A stretch of 64,000 nucleotides of DNA from Durusdinium trenchii (GCA_963970005.1 CAXAMN010022696.1:479418-543417); one strand, 5' to 3'. Positions 42,448 through 54,310 are shown, counted from the stretch's first letter. Notes: generated by a model not told the origin, from the letters alone. Numbers and translations: made by a program.

Positions 42448-43121
42448 AGCATTGGTTCACTTCAGAAATGACATGAAATGACCTTTTTTTGCAGGCTCAA
42501 ACCGAGAGCACTTCTCAGATCCGGTGCTCGACACCCAGGTTGCAAGGAGCTTAGAGACGCATTCATGAAATGTGTGAAGTACAAGAGCTCATGAAACGTT
42601 GACTTGCATTTGTTTTGGCTCGTCCAAGAGCTCGAGCAGACTTTGTGTCGGTGGTAGCGGACCTCGGTAACGGTGATCAACGCAGCTTCGTGTTTGACTT
42701 CTGGACGGAGTAGTCAAGCAGTTTGCCCAGGCACTCTCATGTGCAGATGCTCGCTAGGATGCCCAGACAGTAGGTGATATAGACTCTATGTGCAACGGAT
42801 GTGATGCACCTTGATAATGCCAAATGCTCCTTGTCGTTGCGTGCAAAGTTGAGATCCCCAAAACCGACCCGAACATCTCCGGAATGTTTTTTCCACTTCT
42901 GTTTGGAGGCAAAGCATTCGTACACTCGGAAGTCAACCTGGCAGGATGCGTTTTGCCAAACTTGAAGGCGTTTGGAGTGATTCTGCATGGTTGAAAAGCA
43001 TACTGGATATATACACGTCCATTTGTTTTTGTCGTGCATTTTGTTGCGTGTTGAGAGCTAAGAAGAGGTGGTGCTCTCGTGGAAACTTTGGGCTTTCATG
43101 GTTTCCAAAAGAATCCAGGAA

Positions 43122-43408
43122 CCCTAGGAGCAAGAATGCTACTAGAGGCTCCTGGCCTTACTACTATTAACAAGGACACTACTAGGAACAAGAAACTACT
43201 AGGAGCTCCTAGCATATTTAATATATCATTGAGGCTGGAAGGAAGTTCCCCCCCTGCCTTCAGGGCCAACAACACAACATACTTTTCTTTTTTTTTAACA
43301 ACAGTTAAAACAACACATTATGCCAGGAGCTACTAGTAGCTCCTTGTTCCTAGGTGTAAGGCACCTTGCTACCAGTAGCTTCTTGCTACTAGTAGTAATG
43401 CCAGGTAA
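43122..43408. repeat. Two modular repeat arrays around a spacer
   Basis: About 43122-43212 (CCTAGGAGCAAGAATGCTAC and others) and about 43322-43408 in the opposite orientation (GCCAGGAGCTACTAGTAGCT and others), separated by about 110 bp with a short T run. Confidence 0.75.
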
Positions 43409-43919
43409 TAATATAGATTTATATATTGGATTTTATTCTAGGTGTGATATATAGGTGTGCTTTCGCAAACAGTGCTAAGGTTGGGAACTGGCAGTCATTG
43501 GAGGGAGATACTATGCGCAGGGGTCCAAGCCTTCGTGCGATCTGCGTGCGGCCTTCGTTTCAATTGTGTTATTCCTTCTTGTTTCTGTAGCAGTGTTGTT
43601 TAAAATCTTAGACTTATAAAGACGTTTGTTTTTATGCCTTTCCTGTGTCTTCCAATTTTTTCCCTTTGTTAGTTGTTTTGTTACTCTATATGCATGTACA
43701 TAGAATTATGGCTGTTTTTGCGTGTTGCTACCAGTCTAAAGTTGTCAACGTCCCTACCCTTACCACGAGAGACAAGAACTTTACAAACAAAAAGTTCAAG
43801 AAATCAAAGCTTTTCGCATGCTATGCCCCGCCAAAATGGTCGTTTGTTTAAAACAACATAGACAATTAACAATTGCTATTATTAAATCTCTAAAACTATG
43901 TATTCTTATGTTTTAGATT

Positions 43920-44070
43920 CGCTACATATATATATATATGTGTGTGTGTGTGATGTTCCACGCCCGTCCATGGGTGAAGGCACATCATCCATTCTCTCAA
44001 CCGTGGAGCTTTCTTCCTTTTTTTGTTTCTAACAGCGATGGCCTCCAACCTTCTGGTGATGGCCTCCACC
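43920..44070. repeat. TA/TG microsatellite and pyrimidine/GATGGCC composite
   Basis: (TA)n-(TG)n at 43924-43952. Further on, TTTCTTCCTTTTTTTGTTTC then TAACAGCGATGGCCTCCAAC and a second GATGGCCTCCACC unit, the same composite as in carrier intron 7. Confidence 0.7.
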
Positions 44071-44327
44071 TATTCGGAGCACCTGCACACTGAATCTGTG
44101 GACCCTGTTGCGTCTTGCAAAGCTGGGTGGCGAGATTTGCGAGCCCTCAATCACGTTTGTGAAGGCCATGCCTCACATTTCCTGCAGAGAAGACCCGCCT
44201 AACGGTAACGTCAACCATTAAAGATTTACTGTATGTGCAACTATGTGCATATATATTGGACAGTTTGGTACTTGTATTTACTGTTGGGTTGTGACAGCAT
44301 CTATGTCAGGCTTCTGAGTGTATGACT

Positions 44328-44497
44328 AGTGACTAGTAGCTTCTTGTTACTAGTAGTAATGCCAGGAGCTACTAGTAGCGCCCTTGCTCCTAGTAGCGCC
44401 CTTGCTCCTAGTAGCGATGCCCTTTGCTACTAGTAGCTTCTTGCTCCTAGTGGTAAGGCCAGGAGCTACTACTAAAGCGTCCTTGCTCCGAGTAGCG
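44328..44497. repeat. Modular repeat array
   Basis: CTAGTAGCTTCTTGTTA, CTAGTAGTAATGCCAGGAGC, two successive CTAGTAGCGCCCTTGCTC words, CTAGTAGCGATGCCCTTTGC and AGTGGTAAGGCCAGGAGCTA; one of the longer mixed arrays. Confidence 0.85.
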
Positions 44498-44619
44498 GAG
44501 GAAAAGGGTGAAGGAATCCCAACAGCTGGGCCACCAGGCACATTCAGTATAGCAACCCTGGCTTCGGAGGTTGGGCGGGCGGTGGACCCTTGGGAGAGCT
44601 TCTGCGGGCACGGTGCGTA
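44490..44619 (+). CDS. Putative exon, unknown protein
   Basis: Opens straight out of a modular array: AEEKGEGIPTAGPPGTFSIA, TLASEVGRAVDPWESFCGHG, then TAG at about 44620. Boundaries are uncertain. Confidence 0.4.
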
Positions 44620-44965
44620 GAAGCCTAGAAGCCATGCGAAATGGTGCAGTGAAGTGCCGCGCGTAAGCCGAGTTGGATGGCGACTCGTGGATTTTTGTTG
44701 ATTTGCCAGGTCAAAGTTCTACTTGCGACTTGGAAGGGGCATCTGCCAGTGTTGGGCTTGGAGCCTAGAAGAGGTTCTAATTGGTGCAGATCTATGGGAA
44801 CAAGCGTAGGAACAAGACAGCGCGTTGGCTCAGGTACGCAGTTGTGTGTTCCTGCGTTTTTACTGTAAAACTGTTTGACAAACACACGTGTTTGGGCATG
44901 ATTGAAGTGTAGATAGTTGAGGGTGTTGCGAGGAATGGGCAAGGGAGGATTTGGTGGGAAAGGCC

Positions 44966-45019
44966 ATGAACGGCGACAGGCGCTACGGAGTCTATGAGAC
45001 ACCAGTGAAGTCTTTGATT
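44966..45019 (+). CDS. Putative first exon, unknown protein
   Basis: ATG, 18 codons (MNGDRRYGVYETPVKSLI), followed by the consensus donor GTAAGTG. An upstream ATG in another frame reads MGKGGFGGKGHERRQALRSL and is an alternative. Confidence 0.35.
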
Positions 45020-45084
45020 GTAAGTGTCTTCGACGGTCGCGCGGCGCTCAGAAGATTTGGAATCGGGAGAAAACTTTTTTGGGG

Positions 45085-45418
45085 GGCTCCTGGCATCGCT
45101 ACTAGGAGCAAGAATGCTACTATGGGCTCGTGGCCTTACTACTAGGAACAAGAAGCTACTAGGAGCTCCTGGCATCGCTACTATAGGAGCAAGAATGCTA
45201 CTATGGGCTCTTGGCCTTACTACTAGGAACNNNNNNNNNNCTGGCATCGCTATTGGGAGTAAGAATGCTACTATGGGCTCTTGGCCTCACTACTAGGAAC
45301 AAGAAGCTACTAGGGGCTCAAGCTACTAGAAGCTCCTGGCATCGCTACTAGGAGCAAGGACGCTACTAGGGGCTCCTGGCCTTACTACTCACACTGCTAG
45401 GACGCTACTAGGTCGTTT
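45085..45418. repeat. Longest modular repeat array, with assembly gap
   Basis: About 330 bp of CTACTAGGAGCAAGAATG, GGGCTC(C/T)TGGCCTTACTA, CTAGGAACAAGAAGCTACTA and CTCCTGGCATCGCTA words. A 10-N gap (45231-45240) interrupts it, so length is a minimum or a collapse. Confidence 0.9.
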
Positions 45419-45564
45419 CGCCAAGTTACAGCCCCAGTGCCGCCTCAGGCTTGACGTTCAGCGGTTTCACTTCAACTTGCACGTCCATTTGTGCAGGGCA
45501 AGCCCAGGGGTGGGAGAAAACTGCCCCAAATACAACACATGAACGAGCGAGTAACTGACGATTA

Positions 45565-45652
45565 CTGATGCCCTTTGCTACTAGTAGCTTCTTGTTACTA
45601 GCAGTAAGGCCCTTGCTACTAGTGGCGATGCCCTTGTTACTACATACTTTGC
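45565..45652. repeat. Modular repeat array
   Basis: GATGCCCTTTGCTACTAGTA, GCTTCTTGTTACTAGCAGTA and GGCGATGCCCTTGTTACTA words. Confidence 0.8.
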
Positions 45653-45996
45653 ATTTCTTGATGATTCATTTGCATGTGGTGCTTGGGCCAATACGTCTAT
45701 GCCACAGCTTCCTGGCTCAAACATGCATGAACCCTCCAACATATCAGTTGACGTGTGAAACTGAAGTGTTCAAGTGCGCTGCTGCATGGGGACACCTAGA
45801 ACTGAAAACAACACTAGAAGGACAACAGAGAAAAAGGGTCCGGTCTGAAGGTCTATTGGGTAAAGAAACAATGTCAACAGACGGGACAACTAATTTGTGA
45901 GTCCAACGAGTCGCCTGTAAACACTCAGCCCATCAGTGCGCCCAACGTTGCCTGCAAGTAGTGTGCCATTTCATCCCTTTTGGAACTCTGTGGCAG

Positions 45997-46069
45997 ATGT
46001 CACCGTTTGCCCTCGCCCCGATGCATAGACGTCAGGCGAGATCAGCGCTGTCACAGAAGGTCCAGAAAG
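45997..46069 (+). CDS. Putative first exon, unknown protein
   Basis: ATG then SPFALAPMHRRQARSALSQK and VQK, followed by donor GTAAGTT; phase 1. No partner exon proven. A stretch at about 46558-46660 (WREDLVRQKAAAPAHGRNQI, then QKFDDIQRILKG) may be a later exon. Confidence 0.35.
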
Positions 46070-46661
46070 GTAAGTTAAAGAATTTTAAAATGTTAATTTG
46101 CTCTTCTTTGTGGTTCTCTTGGGAGAGGATAGATGTTCAGTGCCCTCAAGGGTTTTTGCGGACTAGTGCCATACATATGTGTTGCTTGTTATAGCCTTTG
46201 CAGGTCCAAGTGGCGACGCGGCCCAGCGGAATAGCTTGATGCATTTCAGAATCGAAGCGATCGAAATGGAGAATCATAGAAATTCCGATTCTTTGGGCCA
46301 TTTTTCTGTTGCCAGTCATTGTTGCACGTTGTATGACCGTATATGACCGTATTGCAAGAGTAAGTGTGAGTTCTGCAAGATGCGTAAGCATATTTCAGCA
46401 AGTGCTTTTTCGTTGCAACTCTGGCTATCCGACAGCTTTGCATGTTGCACATGTTTCAAATAGGTTTGACTCAATGAATCTTGCCAAGGGCTGTGCTGGC
46501 CATTCTGGGAGCCTTTCGAGCAAGCCAATTGGCTTTTGCCAGTAGCTGGAGTGCCAGTAGCTGGAGGGAAGACTTAGTGCGACAGAAGGCGGCCGCACCG
46601 GCACATGGAAGAAACCAAATTCAAAAGTTTGACGATATTCAGCGCATTTTGAAGGGCAAAA

Positions 46662-46718
46662 CTACTAGCGATGGCCTCCAACCTAAGAGCGATGGCCTCC
46701 ACCCTAGTAGCGATATGG
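46662..46718 (+). repeat. GATGGCCTCCAACC units
   Basis: ACTAGCGATGGCCTCCAACC, AAGAGCGATGGCCTCCACC and TAGTAGCGATATGGCCACC, decaying to the right. Confidence 0.8.
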
Positions 46719-46859
46719 CCACCGCATTTATCCCTGAAGGGCCGCTAATGTAATGTTTTCGCATTGCTGCGTGATTGGTTATGATTGGTTCATCACCAAG
46801 CAGGCCAGGTGTGCATCAGCTTGATACAAGTTATACTTTTTTCTGGATGCGCTTGCAGA

Positions 46860-47740
46860 TATGTAGGTTTCCTGGCCCAATAGGGATAGCTAGCATGTTG
46901 GACAAGCAGTTTCAGTGACGCAGTGGTCCCGTCAGTGGCCCCACAGAGGATGTCACCAGCGGAAAATATTTCACTTCGGGCTCGATAAGCTGTTTGGGTG
47001 GGGGCTAGCTTGAAGTATCTCGAAGTAAAGGACTCTTTGCGTTTATTGCCTTCTTTGGTGGAAATTTACAGTACAGTGTTTTTTTGCCAGAGCAGGTCCT
47101 GCTGGGCAGAGGCCAGATGACTGACTCCATCGTTTCGCACCTTTCAAGAGCACGTGAGAGAGACGGAATCCGTGGGTTACTGCCATATCATGCTTTCGCA
47201 CACACACACAATTTTGCATCCAAGAGCAACGTGTTCCAACATGTTCACGCAAAGTTTTTGGGGCTCTGACTTTTCTTGTAGGGCTTGCGGGCAGGTTGCG
47301 AAGCCCTGCTGCGAGCAGCCGAGGAAGGCCAGCAGTAGAGGGTTACCCGGAATTCTGTAGAGGCAGTTTTGACGCCTTGTAAAGATACCTCCACAACTTT
47401 ACAAGACCCTCACGCTAAAGACGGTTCTGAGACAGCATCGCCCCTATTTAAGGGCCAAATCGGAAAACCAGTGATGTGCACGTATATATGCGCTCCCAAT
47501 AAAAAGGGGCTGTGAGGCTGTGACTGTGTTATGGGCTATGGAGTTCCAACTTCACCAAGTCAGAGTCAACTCAACATCGCAGCCATGCATGGCCGTGCGC
47601 ATATCACATGCACAGCGACACTTTGCAGCCCACAGGTGATGCTCCGGCGACACTTTGGAGCCCAGGGCCCGTGAAGTTAGAGACCAAAGCAGCCAGACGT
47701 GTACAGAAGCTTAGTGAAAGGTGATTCCTTGACAGGTCAG
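46860..47740. other. Stretch without recognised gene
   Basis: No convincing exon or array; a (CA)n run lies near 47200. Confidence 0.4.
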
Positions 47741-47744
47741 ACAA

Positions 47745-47942
47745 GAAGCTACGAGGGGCGGCCCTACTACCAGGAACAAGGACGCTAGTAGGAACGAAAT
47801 CACCGAGGGGTCATTCAGGGGGAATGCGACGCGAGATGACCCTCCCGAGGTCGACTTCTTAATGTTCAAGTTTGGCTGGTGGGTGATGGAACAAGTCCTA
47901 TAAACAAATAGCGATGGCCTCCAACCTAATAGCGATAGCCTG
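47745..47942. repeat. Degenerate modular words and GATGGCC units
   Basis: GAAGCTACGAGGGG and AGGAACAAGGACGCTAGTAG at 47748-47795; AGCGATGGCCTCCAACCTAA at about 47910-47937. Confidence 0.65.
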
Positions 47943-48628
47943 AAACCCTGGTTCATGGGCAAGGAAGCACTTGTGAATACTTGTGATCTTCGTGCCTCCA
48001 AGGAAGCACTTGCAGCATGACCCTTTGCTGGTGCTCGTGGATGAAACCGCCAGACGCTGAGTGAGTAGCAATGATGCAGTAGCCTGCAGTCCTTATTTTG
48101 CCTTATTAGTACTTATTTGTCATTTGTCTTGTGAAGCGGTCCCACAATGCGGAGAGAGTTTTTGTGAGCATTTTGCAAGATCAGGTGAAGGAGGAGTTCA
48201 AGTCGCTTTGGCAGTAAATTGGTGATTCGGCATCATCCACATGTTTGTCACTGCATGGGCCAAGCGATTTCCGACTGTGTTGAAGTCGAAGCTGAACTAG
48301 GGGCTTTTTGTGGCGACATGAAAACTTCCAAACACAAGTGCTCTTGAAAAAGAGACAACAATTTGGAATATATGCAATTTGGAGAGTCTCGCAATGTTTT
48401 GCATCGCACGAGGTTGCTCGCAGTCCAAAGACTAAAGCAGGAGCGACATGCAGAAGTGCTCCATTTTTGAGGCATGATTTTCCATAGCATATCTTTTGGG
48501 GTGGTTGAGCCGCGGCTTGCACAACGTTTGAATTTGACCCATTGCCCTTGGAAACTTTAGAACCCACTTGCAGGAGTCTCCAATCACAAGCCCGCCACTT
48601 TGCAGCACTGGCAGTTGTACAGGGCATT

Positions 48629-48766
48629 ATGGACGAGTCGGGTCTTTGGCATCAATTGCTTATGGATCGTCCAAACTGGGTGTCCCGAGCCGCGGCTCGG
48701 CCCGACGCGCGTCCCGTGTCCGACACCTCGATGCGACGAGGCCTGGTGCTGTCGGTGAAGCTCTTG
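48629..48766 (+). CDS. Putative first exon, unknown protein
   Basis: ATG, 46 codons, GT donor at 48767, phase 0: MDESGLWHQLLMDRPNWVSR, then AAARPDARPVSDTSMRRGLV. GC-rich and coding-like. Unknown family; downstream exons not resolved. Confidence 0.45.
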
Positions 48767-49409
48767 GTTTGATGTCCTTGAGAAGCTCTGGCGAAGATTG
48801 GTAGTCGCATTCCAGAGTGGTAGAGAAAGAGAGAGCGAGATTTAGAGAATGGACAGTCTATGGCAGGTTCGGTTTTTCTAGCCATTTTTCTGTTTGTGCC
48901 TGGCATAGTTTGCGTTGTCATCTTTGCACCTCGTAGAGGCCTTGGACAGTCGCTCGGGCTTTGTGTCAATCCTGCCGCTCTCTGCAAGGAAGACGAATCG
49001 CACAAATTCAGCGAAAAGAAAGGCGGGTTGTTTTCGTGAGCCTATCGACGAAGCATCCGATGTTTGACTGCAAACACTCTGCTTCGTCGATAGGGTGTTT
49101 TATGGTGTTTTTTGATGTTTTTCTTCGCAGCCAGACTTGTTTGTGGAACTTTGCAGCCAGCCTGGTGTTCTCGATTGTTCTCGAGGTTGAAGACAGCTTC
49201 AGAACTGCATCCTGGCTGTCCGGTGTGGGCACATCCGTGAAGCCATTTGCACATAATATCACTGAGTAGTTTTCAGCACGCGACATCTTGTTTAACATGA
49301 TATCATTCACACATCATTATTCACACATGATGTCCAGTGTCAGGGACGCCCCGCTTGTGTTCCAGAATGATCCGTTTTGGACCTTCCAACATGATTCTAA
49401 ATGATTCCG

Positions 49410-49512
49410 CTACTAGGAACAAGTGCATCGCTTCTAGTAAAAAGTGCCTTAACTAGTAGTAACAATGTTCGCTAGTAGAAACAATATTATATTTATATAT
49501 ATATATATATGT
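49410..49512. repeat. Modular repeat array followed by TA microsatellite
   Basis: CGCTACTAGGAACAAGTGCA, CGCTTCTAGTAAAAAGTGCC and AACTAGTAGTAACAATGTTC words, then (TA)n to about 49510. Confidence 0.75.
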
Positions 49513-50111
49513 TTTTTTCATTAGTTGTCTCCACTGGTCTACGGCCTGCTCGATTGCGACCGAACATCGAAGGGGCGTTGTGCAGGTACGGTCAGGATTG
49601 CTGAAACCTTTGAGGATTCTTATATATTCCTTCAGCCCAACTCAAAATCATTCCACCACATGAATCACGGGCGAAAGAAGTCTGTGGAACTCAGATGTTC
49701 ACTTCACATTGCCAAGGATCTACGTCATGGTGGCCAGCATGTTCAAGTACCTTGAAGTGCCCTTCATCCAACCCTTGAAGGGTGGTGGTCACGTGAGGCT
49801 GATGCATCGGTCGTAGCAGGATCATGGTACAACAAATATAACATAGTGTCTATAGTTTATGACTCTGATCATTTTGCTGATTTGTTTCCATTCGCTTGGG
49901 CCATATACCAGGACACCGTTTGATCTTTACGTCGAATTTGTGAGGTGACAAAACACAGCTTGTTTTGGCATCTCTCGACGGCCTGAGCAGCCAGAAGCGC
50001 ACAAAGTCGGACTTTTCTACCGGATTGCAGCAGATTTCAGTCGACGACATTTGCGAATACAAGATAGTCAAACGGTGGGATAGGACATCTGCATGAAATC
50101 TATAAATGAAA

Positions 50112-50320
50112 CCTGGATATGCCAAGCCATTCGAGGCTATGTTCATTGATGCTGGGAATTTTGAAGACCTAAGCAGGTCCCTGCTAAGGACCTACGCATT
50201 TTTTGACTCGTCGAATTGCAGGATGGATATGGATGGCGAGCAGCTTCGAGGGCTCACTGAGATTTACTCCATGGAAGCGTCGGGAACGTTAAGAATGCAG
50301 ATTGAGACGGGCATTGGCAG
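50112..50320 (+). CDS. Putative exon(s), unknown protein
   Basis: Continuous frame KPFEAMFIDAGNFEDLSRSL, LRTYAFFDSSNC, MDMDGEQLRGLTEIYSMEAS, GTLRMQIETG, then a (GA)n microsatellite (50345-50363). An AG at 50219-50220 could be an internal acceptor. Unknown family. Confidence 0.4.
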
Positions 50321-50765
50321 AGAGCAGAGTCGCAGAGCGAGAGCGAGAGAGAGAGAGAGAGAAAAAAGACATTGTTTGTTCACCCATTCAGATCAGATTT
50401 GTTGAGTTTCAGTCTGGCGTGCCTGACAAGGCTGGAGCTTGTCAGAGACCATTTGTTTAACATCGTCGGAGTGGAGGCCCGACTGGCCCGACTGGCGCAA
50501 GCTTGAGAATCAATAACGAGAGCAAAGCTTGTCAGGGAACAAGGTATGAAAAACATGCTCCTGATGTGTGATAGCTGGCTTGCGATAAGAGACTTATGAG
50601 CACTTGACAGCGCTTGACGATTCCAAAGCCTCTTAGTGCCTCGTGCCTTGTCCCAACAAGATATACACCCACAAGATTCCTTTCAGAAAGAGATCCTGGA
50701 ATGTTCCATTTGATTATCTTCATTTCATTTCTCATCATTCTCCACCTAGTTCTCCACACTATACA

Positions 50766-50854
50766 GGCACAGGCGGCAGAGGCACCAGCCTTGCGCATTG
50801 CCATGTACCAAGCAGGGCAAGTCTATGCAACTCGTCCTGCAATGCTGCAGCAGG
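50766..50854 (+). CDS. Putative exon, unknown protein
   Basis: AQAAEAPALRIAMYQAGQVY then ATRPAMLQQ, ending before a modular word (GCTACTAGGAGCAAAGG). An upstream ATG at 50701 would add a hydrophobic leader, MFHLIIFISFLIILHLVL. Confidence 0.35.
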
Positions 50855-50856
50855 GC

Positions 50857-51202
50857 AAGCTACTAGGAGCAAAGGGCATCGCTACAGTGGCTGACCAAAG
50901 CTTGCTGGTGGCCCATACTCGGCTTGGAGCAAGTCGGAATAGGTCTTGAATTGGCAGAGGTTTTGCTATGAATCAAGCCTGCAGACACTGAAGATCTAAT
51001 ATTTGACTGGAGGGTGGACGATGGATGAGATTTAGGAGCAAGGATGTTACTAGGAGCTCCTGGCATCGCTACATATCGCTACTAGGAGCAAGAAGCTACT
51101 AGGAGCTCCTGGTCTTACTACTAGGAGCAAGAACTTGGCAAGAACGCTACTAGTAGCAAAGGGCATCGCTACTAGGAGCAAGGACGCTATTAGGCTCCTG
51201 GC
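50857..51202. repeat. Modular repeat arrays
   Basis: One word pair at 50857-50890. A longer array at about 51032-51202 has AGGAGCAAGGATGTTACTAG, GAGCTCCTGGCATCGCTACA, CTAGTAGCAAAGGGCATCGC and others. Confidence 0.8.
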
Positions 51203-51354
51203 CTTGGTGACCTGGGTGCTTCCTGTATTCAGCCCCCGACTAGCAAAAGGTGGACCGTGCCTTTGCAGTATGTTTGTTCCCGTTGTTCTCCGTCAGGGTT
51301 TGGGTCTTTCACCAATCCCCACAGATGACGAGAAAGTGAGATTGGAGCACAACA

Positions 51355-51450
51355 AGCGATGGCCTCCAACCTCATAGCGATGGCCTCCACCCTAAGAGCG
51401 ATGGCCTCCAACCTGCTAGCAATGGCCTCCAACCTATTAGCCAATGTATA
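51355..51450 (+). repeat. Tandem 21-bp GATGGCCTCCAACC units
   Basis: Four units in tandem (AGCGATGGCCTCCAACCT, AGCGATGGCCTCCACCCTA, AGCAATGGCCTCCAACCTA and a variant). Confidence 0.85.
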
Positions 51451-52150
51451 GCCTGCTTGAGGCCATGTCAGCCCTTTTTGGTTATTACTTGCGCCGTGCC
51501 GACGTGCGATACCAACTGGACAAGATTGTGTGACTTGGCGGGCAGGTGTTGCCTCACAAGTTCACTAGCTGAAAGAATGACAATGAAGGAAATTTGACTC
51601 AACGGATCATGACTCGTGTTCTTTGGTGCAATGGTGAAAGGGCACATATGATGTGCACATGTTGAATCAGGCCAGCTCGCTTTGAGAATCAATTACATGC
51701 ACAAAGGAAGGGATCGCTGATGTTTGGATTGAGTGCTGTAACATGCTGTAACATATCTCCCTTTGGGATCCTTTCGGATTTTGTACAGTAAAGTTCTTCT
51801 TGCCCTCAATGCTTTGCTCAGGTCACTTCATGATGCAGGGGACGACAATGACGACTTGGAGATAGGCCATGCGGGTGATTGAGAGACTAGAGTCTAGAGT
51901 TGTTTTATGGATGAGTGACTACATGCTTGTGCATGCATGTAACACCTTGCATCAGTTGGCTCAGCCTTATGATATTATGTTTGTGCTGGCGCTCACGCCA
52001 GTCAAAGTTCAAGACTGATCACATTCACCAAGACATGTTCAGGGCACGTTCGTCACCAGAACATGTTCCAAAGATCTGCACAGATTCTGGGTTTTCCATG
52101 AGAAGAAAACGTCTCGCCTTTTCCTTGTCAAGAACCCTAGATAATACATG
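51451..52150. other. Stretch without recognised gene
   Basis: No exon or RNA gene recognised. Confidence 0.4.
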
Positions 52151-52154
52151 ATAT

Positions 52155-52252
52155 TACTAGGACCCAGGACGCTACTAGGGGCTCCTGGCATCGCTACTAG
52201 TAACAAGAAGCTACTAGGGGCTGCCACACTACAAGGAGCAAGGACGCTACTA
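52155..52252. repeat. Modular repeat array
   Basis: ACTAGGACCCAGGACGCTAC, GGGGCTCCTGGCATCGCTAC and TAGTAACAAGAAGCTACTAG words, just before the exon at 52270. Confidence 0.8.
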
Positions 52253-52269
52253 TATTAGATATCCTCGAG

Positions 52270-52376
52270 ATATCCTTGAAGCTTTGGAGCGCAGGGGAAA
52301 CTCGGAAGCGGCGCCGGCGCCCGGTGCCGCGGTGGATGGAGCTATCGTGGGCGATGCTTGGCGCAGCCAGAAGTAG
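52270..52376 (+). CDS. Probable last exon, unknown protein
   Basis: AG acceptor at 52268-52269 and stop TAG at 52374-52376. Product ILEALERRGNSEAAPAPGAA, VDGAIVGDAWRSQK. GC-rich and clearly coding-like; family unknown. Confidence 0.5.
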
Positions 52377-52397
52377 GCAGAGACGGAAAGCGAGTGC

Positions 52398-52455
52398 CCC
52401 TAGTAGCGTCCTTGCGACTAGTAGTAAGGCCAGGAGCCCCTAGTAGCTTCTTTTC
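52398..52455. repeat. Modular repeat array
   Basis: CCCCTAGTAGCGTCCTTGCG, ACTAGTAGTAAGGCCAGGAG and CCCCTAGTAGCTTC words right after a stop codon. Confidence 0.8.
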
Positions 52456-53639
52456 TTTGCTTGGTCTTTGGACCTGTCTTCCTTTTCCGTTTTATAACTT
52501 TAGAACAAAATGTAACGAAGCATGGCGGCTGCAGAGTTTTTGTCTGCAGTAGTTTTGGGCACAAGCCTGAATGAGACCAATTTTAGGTCGAAATTAGTCG
52601 TAGAGGCTGCGTCGGATTCTACGTGCGTATGAAAGCTTGTGGATTCTACTGTGCGAATTCTTGGGACAAACGTGTGGATCCTAACGGAAGGTGGCCACAT
52701 TGCTATTGCTCTTTACGTAGACTGACACGCTAGACTGCATAAACGCTAGACGACATAAAGATAATTATCCCACACACTGTACCGAGGAAAGGCGAAAGTC
52801 GAGCTGACGTGTCTCTGAAGGTGTGGGGCAGTTGGAGATAGCCAAAGAGTATGTGAAACCAGCCCGGCAGCTCCGCAAGTCATGATGTCACTTTGTTTTA
52901 GTTTTGCCCGTTCCAACGCTGTAAGCATGAACCTGGGAAGTTTGACCGGTCGTTCGCATGCCAGGACTACATTCAATCCTTCGGCCCTGACGAGCTCCGG
53001 CAAATCAGGCACACTTGCAATACGACACGCTTAAGGGGAAACACTCAATCAACATGAGCCATACTTGATGTCCAGTGTGCGAACTCTATGATTGTTTGAA
53101 CAAAGACAAAGAGAGAGAGAGGTGATGCACATAAAACAAATTTCCATGCAAAAGAGAATTTGAGCAAGGTCTTTAGCATCAGCTGAAGCTCAAGCGACCA
53201 TGGAACTCCAAATCTCAGACTCCTGGCATGAAGGGGAGATGGGCAGTGTATTATACCATTGACCTAGCAAGTCTAGCTGAGCAACTCGTGGTATTCTTGA
53301 AAGCCCAATGTTCGTTGGCCAATTCCAATTATGTCGGCGAGACGATCAGTTTCTTTCAGAAGGACGAGTTTTTGACAAAGAGGTGTATCAGTCAGAATGC
53401 ATTCCAGCAGGTGTAAGAGTCTTGCCTTTGGCATCCTTTGGCTGTTCGAAGTCTTCAAGTGTTCGATCTTCCATGGCAAAGGCTCTCTTCGGAGATTTGC
53501 GGGTCCTCAAAAGCAAGCTCCTAAAAGCTACTGAGGCGGGCACATTCGCACTTGTCAGGTCTCAGGCTCATACACAATTGGACCTTTGACATTCTCCAAT
53601 TCCCCAACACCAATATAATCAACATGTATCTTAGTAAAG

Positions 53640-53932
53640 CTTTCTAGTCATTGGAAGCTACGAGGTGGAGGCCATCGCTATTAGGTTGGAGGCCATCGCT
53701 ACTAGTAACGATAAAGCTTTCTAGAAGCGAAGTGAAGAAGTGAAGAAGTGAAGTGAAAGCTACTAGTAAGCTTTATGTTACTACTAGTAAGGCACTTGTT
53801 ACTAGAAGCGATGCACTTGTTCCTAGCAGCGAACATTGCTCCTAGTAGTAATGCCAGGAGCTACTAGTAGCGTCCTTGCTCCTAGTAGCGATGCCCTTTG
53901 TTCCTAATAGCGTCCTCTTGTTAGAAAGCTTG
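53640..53932. repeat. Complex modular repeat array
   Basis: GTAAAGCTTTCTAGTCATTG, reversed GGAGGCCATCGCTATTAGG units, AAAGCTTTCTAGAAGCG, a GAAGTGAAGAAGTG microrepeat, then AGTAAGGCACTTGTTACTAG, TAGTAATGCCAGGAGCTACT and TAGTAGCGTCCTTGCTCC words. Combines both word classes with the AAAGCTTTCTAG palindrome also seen at 32.7 kb. Confidence 0.85.
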
Positions 53933-53968
53933 ACTATGCATCTCTACCACGCGGTGAACTCCAGACGG

Positions 53969-54145
53969 TGAGAAGTGAGTTCGTCTCCGCCGTCTCCGCA
54001 CCGTACAGGGCTCTACCACGGATGAGGAGGCGACTGAGATGTTGGAGGAAGGACTTCGCTCGAAGCTTGCATGCAAAGTGGGGAGGCTCTGGTGGTACCA
54101 TGAAGATATCAACAATTGCATTATAGAATCGTATAGTTTTGCAAG
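53969..54145 (+). CDS. Putative exon, unknown protein
   Basis: One frame reads GSTTDEEATEMLEEGLRSKL, ACKVGRLWWYHEDINNCIIE. A second + frame and the minus strand are also open here, so frame choice is uncertain. Confidence 0.3.
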
Positions 54146-54310
54146 TTAACATAGTCTAACATAGTGTACTACTTCATCCATCGAAATCCCGTGGGATGTT
54201 CTTCTCTTCGCACTTTGGTGCAAGTAGACTTCTACCGGTGTAGCATTTGGCCGGTCGCACATGCAGTCCAGCTTCGGGACGAGTTCGTCCCACCGCTTGA
54301 CCAAGGGGAG

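Noticed and set aside
52746-53012. 88-codon minus-strand ORF with helical, charged sequence
   Set aside because: Looks somewhat coding, but no family, splice context or neighbouring support on that strand.
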